From Lentilitoribacter sp. Alg239-R112 (lineage in GTDB: Bacteria > Pseudomonadota > Alphaproteobacteria > Rhizobiales > Rhizobiaceae), in NCBI RefSeq assembly GCF_900537175.1, contig NZ_LS999833.1, positions 1,922,001 to 1,986,000 on the forward strand: a stretch of DNA of 64,000 nt. Direction: 5' to 3'. Numbering within the stretch: the first letter of the stretch is position 1; each line of letters opens with the position of its first letter. Shown piece by piece: positions 54,322-63,278 of the stretch. The notes beneath the pieces were generated by a model that worked only from the letters and a program-made list of their open reading frames with translations, was not told the origin of the DNA and ran no database searches. The translations under genes and the position numbers were made by a program.

Positions 54322-55347
54322 ATGAAAAAAACAACACAAATGCTAATCGCTGCTGCAGCAATCTTTTCGGTTTCGACAACAATGGCAAGTGCCGCAAAGC
54401 TGACTTTTTACTGTAGCGCACAAGAAGACTGGTGCCAGTTGATGGCAAACAAGTTTCAAGATGCGACAGGTATCAAAGTCAATATGACCCGCAAGAGTTC
54501 CGGCGAAACATTTGCTCAAGTCAAAGCTGAAAGTGCAAACCCAAAAGGTGATGTGTGGTGGGGTGGAACTGGTGATCCACATCTGCAAGCAGCGGAGGAA
54601 GATTTAACAGAGCCCTATGTTTCACCAATGCGCAGTGAATTAAACGACTGGGCGATCTCGCAAGCTACTTCAGCTGGTGACAAAACAATTGGAATATATT
54701 CTGGTGCTCTTGGCTATGGATATAACGAAGATCTTCTCAAAGCCAACAACCTGCCCGCGCCATCATGCTGGAAAGACCTGACTAAGCCTGAATATAAAGG
54801 CTTTGTTCAAATGGCTAACCCAAATTCATCAGGAACAGCTTATACAACCTTAGCAACAATGGTTCAGTTATTCGGTGAAGATGAAGGCTTCCAGTTTATG
54901 AAAGACCTCCATAAAAACATCAACCAGTACACAAAGTCTGGCTCTGCTCCTATCAAGGCGGCTGGACGTGGTGAAAATACTGTCGGTATCGTTTTCATGC
55001 ACGATGCGGTTAAGCAAGCCGTTTCTGGGTTCCCAATCAAGGTTGTCGCACCCTGCGAAGGTACGGGCTATGAAATTGGTTCTATGTCCATCATTAAGGG
55101 TGCCCGTAATATGGACGAAGCTAAAAAGTTCTATGATTGGGCATTAAGTGCTGATGCGCAAACACTGGCATTAGACGTAAAAGCGTACCAAGTTCCCTCC
55201 AACAAAGGTGCAAAAACATCTCCTTCTGCACCTGATTTGTCATCTATCAAACTTATTGATTATGACTTTAAGAAGTATGGATCGAGTGCAGAACGCAAAC
55301 GCTTATTGAAAAAATGGGATGACGAAGTCTCAACACTACCGCAATAA
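54322..55347 (+). CDS. AfuA-type periplasmic binding protein (iron or phosphosugar ABC transporter)
   Basis: A 341-residue receptor with a Sec signal peptide ending near ASAAKL (residue 25). It belongs to the AfuA/FbpA-like group: KLTFYCSAQEDWCQLM, GDVWWGGTGDPHLQAAEE and NPNSSGTAYTTLAT. AfuABC of Actinobacillus was first named for iron but later shown to import hexose phosphates; the GTGD and NSSGTAY loops here are in keeping with an anion site. The Tyr pair needed for FbpA-type iron binding is not evident. The Pho box upstream supports a phosphorylated ligand. GGGAGG precedes the ATG. Confidence 0.85.
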   Translation: MKKTTQMLIAAAAIFSVSTTMASAAKLTFYCSAQEDWCQLMANKFQDATGIKVNMTRKSSGETFAQVKAESANPKGDVWWGGTGDPHLQAAEEDLTEPYVSPMRSELNDWAISQATSAGDKTIGIYSGALGYGYNEDLLKANNLPAPSCWKDLTKPEYKGFVQMANPNSSGTAYTTLATMVQLFGEDEGFQFMKDLHKNINQYTKSGSAPIKAAGRGENTVGIVFMHDAVKQAVSGFPIKVVAPCEGTGYEIGSMSIIKGARNMDEAKKFYDWALSADAQTLALDVKAYQVPSNKGAKTSPSAPDLSSIKLIDYDFKKYGSSAERKRLLKKWDDEVSTLPQ

Positions 55348-55350
55348 GTT

Positions 55351-57582
55351 ATGACAATTACTGCTCAGGCAGCGAATAAGAAAAATCTATCCCATCCGAC
55401 ATTAGTCCTATGGATTATTGTCGGGTGGGTCGGGTTTTGCATCTTACCTTGGTACGGATCGGAAGAGGGAATTTTCTCATTCGAGTGGCTTTTTTACGGC
55501 TATCCATTTGATGAAGATTATGCGCCTGCTTTATTTCTCATTCTGCAAGGTAAAAAACTCTGGCTGCTGCCAGTTATAGCATTTCTAGTCGCCCCTTTAT
55601 TTGCGCTTAAAGGACTTAAAAGTGATCCACTTCATGGAAAAATACTGGTTATAGCTGGCGCGCTCGGGTTTGGCTGGCTTATTGCACAAGGGTTTTCAAT
55701 CGGCATCAGAGGGTGGAATTTTTCCATTCTTGAAACCTTATTTGGGCCTTTAGACGACCGTCAATTCGGCATGGGCAGTGGTGCCATGCTAGTGGCCAGC
55801 GCGCTTTTATTCATCCTCACACAGGGTATAGCTGCACGGGGAGCTGTTAATGGCGACATCTTCGTCGTGGGTGCAATAGGGTTTGTTATCACGATCGTAA
55901 CAGCCTTTGTATTCTATCCGATTTTCAACATGCTCGCCTCAGCATTTATCACAGATGATAACAGCTATTCTTTGAGTGTTTTCTTCCAAAAACTAACGGA
56001 TCGCCGACTCTGGGGATTAGCCTGTTTCTCGGGAGGTCGGTGTGGGGCTGCGTGGAACTCACTTGTTTTAGCAATTCTGGTTGGATTTATTACGACGATA
56101 CTTGGACTTGCATTTGCGCTTGTTGTAACGCGAACAGGGTTCAAACTTAAGCGCGGATTACGCGCGCTCACAGTCTTACCAATTATCACGCCACCATTTG
56201 TAATTGGTCTTGCAATCATTTTATTATTTGGCTTGTCGGGCAGTGTCACTCAATTCATTGCAGATCTATTTGGCATTACGCCAACGCGCTGGGTCTATGG
56301 AATGCCGGGCGTACTAATAGCACAAGTCTTGGCGTTCACTCCGATTGCGTTTCTGGTGCTTATTGGTGTTGTTGAAGGTGTTAGCCCGTCAATGGAAGAA
56401 GCTGCGCAGACATTACGAGCAAGCAAGTGGCACACATTCCGTACGGTATCACTTCCTTTAATGCGTCCCGGGTTAGCCAATGCTTTCCTGCTTGGCTTTA
56501 TCGAAAGCATGGCCGACTTTGGCAACCCACTCGTATTGGGAGGAAATTTCGATGTTCTCTCAACCGAAATTTTCTTTGCGATTGTTGGCGCTCAATATGA
56601 CCAAGGTCGTGCAGCAATTTTGGCGCTCGTGCTTCTCATATTCACACTAGGTGCTTTTTGGGCTCAGCGTTTTTGGCTTGGTAAAAAAAGCTATACGACT
56701 ATGACCGGCAAAGGCGATTCTGGCGTTCATCCCCATCTGCCTATCAGGCTTGCTTTGCCTGCTTTCTTGATCGTCGGAACATGGACATTCTTCACAATCG
56801 TCATTTATGTCATGATTGTCTATGGTTCGGTCGTTGAGCTTTGGGGTGTCAATAATGCGCTTACATTCAAGCACTATGTGACAGCATTCTCACTTCGCTT
56901 TGATGCAGAAGGCATTCGCCTGACTGGATCTGCATGGGATTCATTTTGGACCACACTCCAAATTGCGGCATTGGCCGCACCACTAACTGCAATTATTGGC
57001 CTGATAACGGCATACTTACTGACAAGGCAGAATTTTGCTGGCAAAAATGCGTTCGAATTTGGAACAATGTTGAGTTTTGCTATTCCCGGCACTGTCATCG
57101 GTGTGAGTTATATTCTTGCCTTTAACGTACCACCGATTGAAATCACGGGCACCGGTATCATACTCATCGTAAGCTTTATTTTCCGGAACATGCCAGTTGG
57201 TGTTCGCGCCGGTATTGCATCGATGTCACAACTCGATAAAAGTCTGGATGAATCATCTCTGACACTCGGAGCTAATTCCTGGCAGACATTTTTGCATGTA
57301 ATTTTGCCACTTCTGAAACCCGCTATTCTGGCTGCATTAGTGTATTCGTTTGTTCGCGCTATGACAGCCATATCAGCGGTCATTTTTCTCGTCAGCGCTG
57401 AGTATAATATGGCAACAAGTTATATTATTGGGCGTGTAGAAAACAACGACTATGGTCTGGCAATTGCCTATTCCACCACCTTGATATTTGTTATGCTTGC
57501 GGTTGTTGGCTTGCTGCAAATATTAGTCGGGAAAACTAAAGTCGGGCGACGATTAGATCAATCGCGCACAAATGTGACATAA
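55351..57582 (+). CDS. Fused two-domain ABC permease (AfuB type)
   Basis: A single 743-residue polypeptide holding two permease domains with about 15 spans in all. The two EAA loops are EEAAQTLRASKWHTFRTVSLPLMRPGL near residue 355 and DESSLTLGANSWQTFLHVILPLLKPAI near 640. The first 200 residues add extra membrane helices. Fusion of both permeases is typical of the AfuB/FbpB/SfuB group. It starts three bases after the receptor stop codon. Confidence 0.9.
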   Translation: MTITAQAANKKNLSHPTLVLWIIVGWVGFCILPWYGSEEGIFSFEWLFYGYPFDEDYAPALFLILQGKKLWLLPVIAFLVAPLFALKGLKSDPLHGKILVIAGALGFGWLIAQGFSIGIRGWNFSILETLFGPLDDRQFGMGSGAMLVASALLFILTQGIAARGAVNGDIFVVGAIGFVITIVTAFVFYPIFNMLASAFITDDNSYSLSVFFQKLTDRRLWGLACFSGGRCGAAWNSLVLAILVGFITTILGLAFALVVTRTGFKLKRGLRALTVLPIITPPFVIGLAIILLFGLSGSVTQFIADLFGITPTRWVYGMPGVLIAQVLAFTPIAFLVLIGVVEGVSPSMEEAAQTLRASKWHTFRTVSLPLMRPGLANAFLLGFIESMADFGNPLVLGGNFDVLSTEIFFAIVGAQYDQGRAAILALVLLIFTLGAFWAQRFWLGKKSYTTMTGKGDSGVHPHLPIRLALPAFLIVGTWTFFTIVIYVMIVYGSVVELWGVNNALTFKHYVTAFSLRFDAEGIRLTGSAWDSFWTTLQIAALAAPLTAIIGLITAYLLTRQNFAGKNAFEFGTMLSFAIPGTVIGVSYILAFNVPPIEITGTGIILIVSFIFRNMPVGVRAGIASMSQLDKSLDESSLTLGANSWQTFLHVILPLLKPAILAALVYSFVRAMTAISAVIFLVSAEYNMATSYIIGRVENNDYGLAIAYSTTLIFVMLAVVGLLQILVGKTKVGRRLDQSRTNVT

Positions 57583-57597
57583 AACTAAGGTAGCCCC

Positions 57598-58671
57598 ATG
57601 CTCAAATCAAATAGTAAAGCCGCTTCAGTCTCCTTTAAAGGTGTCACTAAGATCTATGGCACCGACGTACGCGCCGTGGACAATGTTTCTCTCGATATTG
57701 CGGCTGGAACACTTGTTACTCTTCTTGGGCCTTCGGGGTGCGGTAAAACTACCACCTTGCGAATGATTGCCGGACTAGAGATGACGAGCGCAGGAACCGT
57801 TCATATCGGCGACACAGATGTTACTATGCTTCCGGCAACGGATCGTGATGTGTCGATGGTTTTTCAGTCCTATGCGCTCTTCCCACACATGAGTGTTTTG
57901 GAAAATGTTTCCTATGGATTAAAATTCTCTGGGTTTGGAAAAACCGAAACTAAAGAGCGCGCACTAGCGGGACTGGAATTGGTGGGATTAACTGGATACG
58001 GTAACAGACTTCCAAGTGAACTATCAGGTGGTCAGCAACAGCGTGTCGCAGTGGCAAGAGCACTCGTGTTGGAACCGCAAGTTCTATTGTTTGACGAACC
58101 ACTTTCAAATCTTGATGCAAAACTGCGTCGCAAGGTCCGCGAAGAAATACGTGAAATTCAGCAAAAACTTGGCCTCACGGTTGTCTATGTTACGCACGAT
58201 CAGGAAGAAGCACTTGCGGTGTCAGACCGCATAATCGTCATGAATAATGCCGTAATTGCACAAGATGGTACACCGCGCGAGCTTTATGAAGAGCCCGCCA
58301 GCCGCTTCGTTGCAGATTTTATCGGTGAAGCAAATATCTTAAAATGCCAGATAAAGACAGTCAAAGACGATGTAGCCAAGGTTGTGCTGGGCGATTACAA
58401 AATTAAACTCCCATCAAGAGGACTAAAACCAGGTCATACATTTTTAGCTGTACGCCCAAACCGAGTCCATATTAGTGCTGACGTTAATACAGTCGGTATT
58501 TCAGGCGAGATTATTCGCCAAACTTATGTTGGCAACCATCTTGAATTGACGATCAAGACAGCATTCGGCGAAATTTTTGCCACCTCGTCAAACGTGGATA
58601 GCAAATATGAAATTGGAGCTGAAGTCCGTGTTTCATTCAGTGATAAAGGCCCAGTTTTACTGCATGAGTAA
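57598..58671 (+). CDS. ABC transporter ATP-binding protein (AfuC/FbpC type)
   Basis: A 357-residue ATPase: Walker A GPSGCGKTT (44-52), signature LSGGQQQR (about 142), Walker B LLFDEP and switch His in VYVTHDQEEA. A C-terminal TOBE domain covers the last 110 residues. AAGGTAG precedes the ATG, 15 bases after the permease gene. It completes the operon. Confidence 0.92.
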   Translation: MLKSNSKAASVSFKGVTKIYGTDVRAVDNVSLDIAAGTLVTLLGPSGCGKTTTLRMIAGLEMTSAGTVHIGDTDVTMLPATDRDVSMVFQSYALFPHMSVLENVSYGLKFSGFGKTETKERALAGLELVGLTGYGNRLPSELSGGQQQRVAVARALVLEPQVLLFDEPLSNLDAKLRRKVREEIREIQQKLGLTVVYVTHDQEEALAVSDRIIVMNNAVIAQDGTPRELYEEPASRFVADFIGEANILKCQIKTVKDDVAKVVLGDYKIKLPSRGLKPGHTFLAVRPNRVHISADVNTVGISGEIIRQTYVGNHLELTIKTAFGEIFATSSNVDSKYEIGAEVRVSFSDKGPVLLHE

Positions 58672-58776
58672 AAATTGCTCAAACGATAAACCAAGCACAT
58701 CAAGATAATATCCAGTATTCATACAAATTTTAGGCAAATGAGGAAACACCTTATGGAGCTGGGGGCATGATGCCAA

Positions 58777-59538
58777 CTAATAGCCTTGCAGTCTTTTACG
58801 AAATTCAGAAGGTGTTGTATCAGCAAAGCTCAAAAAGGCTCGATTGAACGCACTTAATGAAGTAAAACCGCAATATCCTGCAACTTGAATTATTGAAAGC
58901 GATGTATCCGACAGGAGTTCAATTGCTTTAATCATTCGCAACCGCGAAAGTGCCTGCGACCAGGTCATCCCTAGACTATCTGAAAATCTTCTTTGCATGG
59001 TTCGTTCTGATAAGTTTGCAGCTTTCGCTACATCCGCCGCCTTTAACGCTTCCTCTAGCCTGCCCTCGGAAATCTGCAAAGCTTTTTGTATCGAAGGCTC
59101 ATGCGAATACGGTCGTCTGACATCGACAGATATGTCGACGAGGTCCGCACATAGGTTAAGTAAAGCAAGGAAAAAAACTTCCGCTTCTGGCGGGTGTACA
59201 TCTTCAGCACCCCACCGCTTACAATGTTGGATCATGCCGCACGCAAGCTCAGACATTTGAAAAACAGAGGGTTGTTCAGGGAAGTTGGTGCAAAATTGCG
59301 GGCGAATAAGAACTGAACAACTGGTAACAGGCTTTGCAATATCGACAATAAAAGCCGTGTTTGCCGGAATCCAGGCCGCAAAAGATGGGGGCAAAAGCCA
59401 ACTCTGCTTATCAATTGTAATATTCAGCGCACCTTTAACAGCATAAAGCAGGTAGTCACGCTCGAAAACCGCGCTCAAGGGTGAGCGCGGTTCGATATCC
59501 TGGAAAAAACAATATGCAGCATGGGGTGAATCGACCAT
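58777..59538 (-). CDS. AraC family transcriptional regulator
   Basis: A 253-residue regulator: an N-terminal cupin-like sensor (about 1-110: FERDYLLYAVKGALNITID, SWLLPPSFAAWIPANTAF) and two C-terminal helix-turn-helices (AADVAKAANLSERTMQRRFSDSLGM; IIQVAGYCGFTSLSAFNRAFLSF). It is convergent with the AfuABC operon. It begins three bases after the ABM gene stop, so the small gene, the ABM gene and the regulator form an operon. Confidence 0.9.
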   Translation of the reverse strand: MVDSPHAAYCFFQDIEPRSPLSAVFERDYLLYAVKGALNITIDKQSWLLPPSFAAWIPANTAFIVDIAKPVTSCSVLIRPQFCTNFPEQPSVFQMSELACGMIQHCKRWGAEDVHPPEAEVFFLALLNLCADLVDISVDVRRPYSHEPSIQKALQISEGRLEEALKAADVAKAANLSERTMQRRFSDSLGMTWSQALSRLRMIKAIELLSDTSLSIIQVAGYCGFTSLSAFNRAFLSFADTTPSEFRKRLQGY

Positions 59539-59541
59539 ACT

Positions 59542-59829
59542 TTAGATGTTATCAACTCTTGCTACATGAGTCACAGGAATTGCGGACATGAGAGGGCGCA
59601 GGCTTTGACCAAGTTTTGCAAATATGTCACTTGCCTTATAGGTATCAAACGCCTCAATAGTCTCCCAGTGCTGAAGAATAGCAATGCCATCACCAGCAAC
59701 GTTACGAAACAGCGCATAATGTTTGCACCCATCCATCATGCGGACTTCATTTGCCTGTTCATCAAATAAGGCAATTGCGTTACCCAGATCATTTGGCGCA
59801 AATGTAGCCTCGACGGTAATTAAAATCAT
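59542..59829 (-). CDS. ABM-domain (antibiotic biosynthesis monooxygenase) protein
   Basis: A 95-residue ferredoxin-like alpha+beta protein, the usual size of single ABM domains. Features are the LITVEATFAPND strand, DGCKHYALFRNV and ILQHWETIEAFDTYKAS. Members act as quinol monooxygenases, heme-degrading enzymes or isomerases; residues here do not discriminate. It is translated 14 bases after the preceding secreted protein gene. Confidence 0.85.
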   Translation of the reverse strand: MILITVEATFAPNDLGNAIALFDEQANEVRMMDGCKHYALFRNVAGDGIAILQHWETIEAFDTYKASDIFAKLGQSLRPLMSAIPVTHVARVDNI

Positions 59830-59843
59830 TTCAACTTTCCTCT

Positions 59844-60257
59844 CTAAAGCTTTTCGGGGTTTCCAGTTTGGATGCGTTTTACAACGCCGCGTGGTTTCGC
59901 CAAGACTGTATCAATTACAGTGAAACCATCAACGCCACGTACAAGTTTAGTGCAGCTATTTTTTGGCCCATTATCCCAGTTAATACAGTATTGATCACCG
60001 CTGATTGACCATGTCCCCACAAGCAATGAACCTGCGGGCAATTGAGCTTTCGCTATACCATCTGCGGCATAGTAAATTGGTGCCGTTCCACCGTCTGGCG
60101 CTCCGGGGGCACCTTTGGGAATATCAACATAAAGTGTGTTACCAGTAATCAGTGCATCGAGCTGAATATCATTCATGGTGTCGTCAGCCATGGCAATATT
60201 TACTGAGCAAAATATCGCGGATGCAGCGATCAAAATTGAAATGGTTTTATGCGTCAT
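59844..60257 (-). CDS. Periplasmic protein of unknown function, possibly DUF995-like
   Basis: A 137-residue protein with a Sec signal peptide (cleavage near NIAMADD, residue 24). The mature part is small and beta-rich: LITGNTLYVDIP, PIYYAADG, LLVGTWSISGDQYCINWDNGPKNSCTKLVRG and a C-terminal KRIQTGNPEKL. The GTW...C..W...C pattern with two Cys resembles DUF995-type proteins of rhizobia and may form a disulphide. It is first in the operon with the ABM and AraC genes. Confidence 0.6.
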   Translation of the reverse strand: MTHKTISILIAASAIFCSVNIAMADDTMNDIQLDALITGNTLYVDIPKGAPGAPDGGTAPIYYAADGIAKAQLPAGSLLVGTWSISGDQYCINWDNGPKNSCTKLVRGVDGFTVIDTVLAKPRGVVKRIQTGNPEKL

Positions 60258-60978
60258 GGAGAGTTCCTTTCATTCAAAGACACTCTCCTTGTTTATTCAC
60301 TTATCAATTGGCGGTCTTACATATACTCGCCAATCACAGGCCCTAAGCCGCCATTATTGAAATATTGCTCTTGCCTGAAAAACATTGAGACCCACATGCT
60401 TCAGTGAACTTCTCTATATCAGAATGCTCTCACAACATTCGTTGAGTAAAAAATACAATGCTGATCGTGGTCATTGTTTGCATAACAGAACCAACTCATC
60501 GCACCTTAGACGCTCTAATTCTGTCAACATGTAACCTTGATCATCAATATGTTCTGCTTCACCAAAATATTTGACGAACTCACAGTGGCTCAAACCTTCG
60601 TCACAAAATCTTCGGCCATCAATTTGCACCAGGTGGATAATATGTTGCCAGCAGCTTTGATTTTATTTTGTAGTCAAAACTCGACAACTTGTCTTAACGA
60701 AACAAACTAATGCGGTTACCAGGCATGAAGACGGCCAGTTCTCAATAGATTTATATGACTTCATCATCCCAGAAAGCAATTGTCAAAAACCACTGACATC
60801 GGTCAGAAGTTATTGTCCAATCCATGGCGCACAATCAACTATGGTCTCTCAATTAGACCAACCTAAATCTGAGGCATCTGCGCTAACGTCATACAGATAG
60901 ATGACCATGATCTAATCATTTTCTTGAACTCTGTTTTAACTTTTCATTGTTGAGATTTACTAGAATTTTCATGCACAT
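60258..60978. other. Long intergenic region, 721 bases
   Basis: There is no intact gene of usual size. It includes a candidate degraded gene (60471-60767, minus) and otherwise AT-rich sequence with no strong terminator, promoter or tRNA. Promoters for the leftward small operon must lie in the first part. Confidence 0.55.
60471..60767 (-). pseudogene. Possible broken small gene with one in-frame stop
   Basis: One frame reads from ATG at 60767 through 34 residues, meets a TAA at 60663-60665, then continues 63 more codons to a TGA. The second part (from a GTG at 60629: VQIDGRRFCDEGLSHCEF, then VKYFGEAEHIDDQGYMLTEL) has coding-like composition, but no family was recognised. It could instead be a 52-residue gene starting at the GTG. 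No ribosome-binding site is clear. Confidence 0.3.
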
Positions 60979-61719
60979 TTAAGCCGGAGCTGCTGAGATA
61001 CAACGTTCAAATTCAAATATTTCGCGGCACATGGCGGCGTTCATATCATCAACCGGTAACCGTACAAGTGCTCTTGAAGCCATAAGCGCATTGAGTGGCT
61101 TTCTGATGATTTTGGTTTTCACATTATTGATTTCAGTGATCGCATCATCATAGCTATCAACAACTTCATCAATCAATCCATATTCTAGCGCTTTTGTGGC
61201 ACGCCATTTGTCACCAAGGACAAGAAGTTTAAAAGCATTACGATAACCCAGTTGTCGTGGGCCCAACACTGAAGACGCAGCTTCCGGTGTAACATTTAGA
61301 TCAACGAATGGCGTATGAAAAAATGCGCGTTTAGTAGCTATTACAACATCGCAATGGAATAAAAGCGTCGCACCAATACCAATAGCTGCGCCGTCAACAA
61401 GTGCTAACAAAGGTTTCTTATTCTCAACTAAGGATCGTAAAAAGCGTCTGGTGCACTGACCAAGTCGATTTTTCTCCTGCGTTTCGGTTAACCCATCCAG
61501 TGAATTCCCGATGGAAAAGATACCATCGTCACCCTGAATAAAAATGCATTTCACATCCGGAGACGTGTTTGCGACTTCGATCATTTCAGCAAGTGCATTG
61601 TATAAATCTTCGTCCAGTGCATTCTTTTTTGTTTTATTAGAAAGACTTATGTTCATCGAAAAATTTTCTACGTTCATCAAAACCCTTGATTTCGCATTAG
61701 TAAAATTTAATAATTCCAT
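60979..61719 (-). CDS. Enoyl-CoA hydratase/isomerase (crotonase) family protein in the quorum-sensing locus
   Basis: A 246-residue crotonase-fold protein. The oxyanion-hole segments are IFSIGNSLDGL and LVDGAAIGIGATLLFHCD; AFFHTPFVDLNVTPEAASS carries an acidic residue of the active site. It lacks the C-terminal membrane or dehydrogenase domain, so it is a stand-alone hydratase or isomerase acting on acyl-CoA. AGGAG precedes the ATG by nine bases. It is transcribed head to head with luxR, and its acyl-CoA chemistry could supply or modify the chain used by the LuxI synthase (inference). Confidence 0.88.
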   Translation of the reverse strand: MELLNFTNAKSRVLMNVENFSMNISLSNKTKKNALDEDLYNALAEMIEVANTSPDVKCIFIQGDDGIFSIGNSLDGLTETQEKNRLGQCTRRFLRSLVENKKPLLALVDGAAIGIGATLLFHCDVVIATKRAFFHTPFVDLNVTPEAASSVLGPRQLGYRNAFKLLVLGDKWRATKALEYGLIDEVVDSYDDAITEINNVKTKIIRKPLNALMASRALVRLPVDDMNAAMCREIFEFERCISAAPA

Positions 61720-61745
61720 AATTAACTACTCCTGTGGGCGGGCAA

Positions 61746-62507
61746 ATGATATTTGATGAAGGGTTTCTTGATAAAAGAGTTTTCGTTGACTCGATTATCG
61801 ACGCTGTCGCTAAGATAAAATCTTGCGAGAATGAAGCGGCAGTTTATGATGTATTGGTTCAAACCGCGCAAATATTTGGCATGACCTCTTTTGGCATCTC
61901 TGGTATACCCTTGCCCGGTGAGGATATGCGTCCATATTTTATGTTGAATGGCTGGGATGTTGAGTGGCAAGCGCGCTACATAAACCAAGGTTATGTGCAT
62001 ACCGATCCGGTAATTCATCGTTGCACTCATTCGATTGAGCCATTTTGTTGGGCTGATGCAACAAACGGTCGGAAGCTTTCTCCCAATGCTCAAAAAATCA
62101 TGAATGAAGCCCGTGCATTTGATATGCTTTATGGGTTTGCGATACCAATTCATTCGATCAAGGGCCAGCAAGCTATTGTTACGTTTGGAACTGATCATTA
62201 CGACCTCTCGGAGGAAGATGAAGCCGCATTACACATGATTGCAATATATGCCCATGCACAGCTAAGAAAATTTAAAAGAACAGCTACTCCCGAGGCGCTG
62301 CCACGAGATGTTAGCAGGATAACACCGCGCGAAAAAGAATGTTTATTATGGGCTTCAGAAGGAAAAACCAACGATGATGTCGCTGAGATACTATCGATTT
62401 CTCGGAGTATGGTTGAGACGCATTTGGCGCGAGCTGGGAGTAAATTGAACACTTGTGGCAAGACCCATCTGATAGCTGAAGCAATCCGTTCAGGTATTAT
62501 CCGATGA
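61746..62507 (+). CDS. LuxR-family quorum-sensing regulator
   Basis: A 253-residue regulator. The autoinducer domain (about 20-165) keeps the contact residues of the family: Trp74 and Tyr78 in EWQARYINQGY, the DPV pair at Asp87-Pro88 and Trp102 in PFCWAD. The LuxR-type helix-turn-helix is at about 190-245 (ITPREKECLLWASEGKT, SRSMVETHLARAGSKL). The ATG at 61746 gives the usual start; a GTG at 61734 is an alternative. The gene starts only 26 bases from the divergent crotonase gene. Confidence 0.9.
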   Translation: MIFDEGFLDKRVFVDSIIDAVAKIKSCENEAAVYDVLVQTAQIFGMTSFGISGIPLPGEDMRPYFMLNGWDVEWQARYINQGYVHTDPVIHRCTHSIEPFCWADATNGRKLSPNAQKIMNEARAFDMLYGFAIPIHSIKGQQAIVTFGTDHYDLSEEDEAALHMIAIYAHAQLRKFKRTATPEALPRDVSRITPREKECLLWASEGKTNDDVAEILSISRSMVETHLARAGSKLNTCGKTHLIAEAIRSGIIR

Positions 62508-62517
62508 TTTTTATCCG

Positions 62518-62547
62518 TTACTAGGTGTGGATTTCCGCACCTAGTAA
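62518..62547. terminator. Perfect inverted repeat between luxR and luxI: terminator or lux-box-like operator
   Basis: Arms TTACTAGGTG and CACCTAGTAA enclose TGGATTTCCG, whose GG/CC can pair further, and TTTATTGCTTT follows. As RNA it looks like a luxR terminator. As DNA its centre lies 54 bases before the luxI ATG, at the right place for a lux box near -42 of a short-leader luxI transcript. Confidence 0.55.
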
Positions 62548-62586
62548 TTTATTGCTTTCACATCGTAACCTCTATGGGAAATTCTC

Positions 62587-63246
62587 ATGGAGTTTAAAAT
62601 GCTAGAAGTTATCGATAGATACAATTTTGATTTATATCAAAGCGAACTTGAATCCATTTATCGCTACAGACATTGGTATTTTGTTGACCGATTGGATTGG
62701 AAAGCAATCTACCGTGAAGATGGGCGCGAAATAGATGACTATGATAACGACGACGCAATCCACCTAGCGAAATTAAAAGCTGGACGTGTCGTGTCCTACA
62801 CGCGCCTTATTCCAACAAATAGACCCCACCTCCTCTCCCATGTTTATCCTGAAATTATGGATGGGCAAGATTACGAAACAGGAAAGGATATATATGAGTG
62901 GACCCGATTTTCAGTGGACCCTGAATTCGGAAATTTGGCGCGACTAAATGATGAAACCATGTTTATTTTCCATGGGATAGCCGAATATTGCGTACAAAAA
63001 GGCATTAGACACCTGATAGTGGAGACGCACCCTATCTATATCACGTGGTTATCGGAAATGGGTTGGGACACCACGCCAATTTCAAAAATCAAACGTATTG
63101 ATGGAAAGAAAGTGGTTGCTTTTACTGCGGCGCCAACCGTCGAAACTGTACGCATTGGACAAGAACTGCTTTCACTAGATCATAGTGTTTTGTCTTCAAG
63201 AACTGAGGTTCAAGATATGATGCTCAATTTATCGAAAGCAAGTTAA
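62587..63246 (+). CDS. Acyl-homoserine-lactone synthase, LuxI family
   Basis: A 219-residue synthase. Invariant residues of LuxI proteins are present: Arg28, Phe32 and Trp38 in RYRHWYFVDRLDW, Asp50/Asp53 in IDDYDN, Arg73 in SYTRLIPT, Glu104 and Arg107 in YEWTRF. It joins an acyl chain to S-adenosylmethionine. The chain cannot be told from sequence; the nearby crotonase hints at an unsaturated or CoA-derived acyl group. The ATG at 62587 has GGGAAA upstream; an ATG at 62599 with GGAG before it is equally good and gives the more common N-terminus. Confidence 0.92.
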   Translation: MEFKMLEVIDRYNFDLYQSELESIYRYRHWYFVDRLDWKAIYREDGREIDDYDNDDAIHLAKLKAGRVVSYTRLIPTNRPHLLSHVYPEIMDGQDYETGKDIYEWTRFSVDPEFGNLARLNDETMFIFHGIAEYCVQKGIRHLIVETHPIYITWLSEMGWDTTPISKIKRIDGKKVVAFTAAPTVETVRIGQELLSLDHSVLSSRTEVQDMMLNLSKAS

Positions 63247-63278
63247 CAAACAACACATAATAAAAATCGGGATTAATC

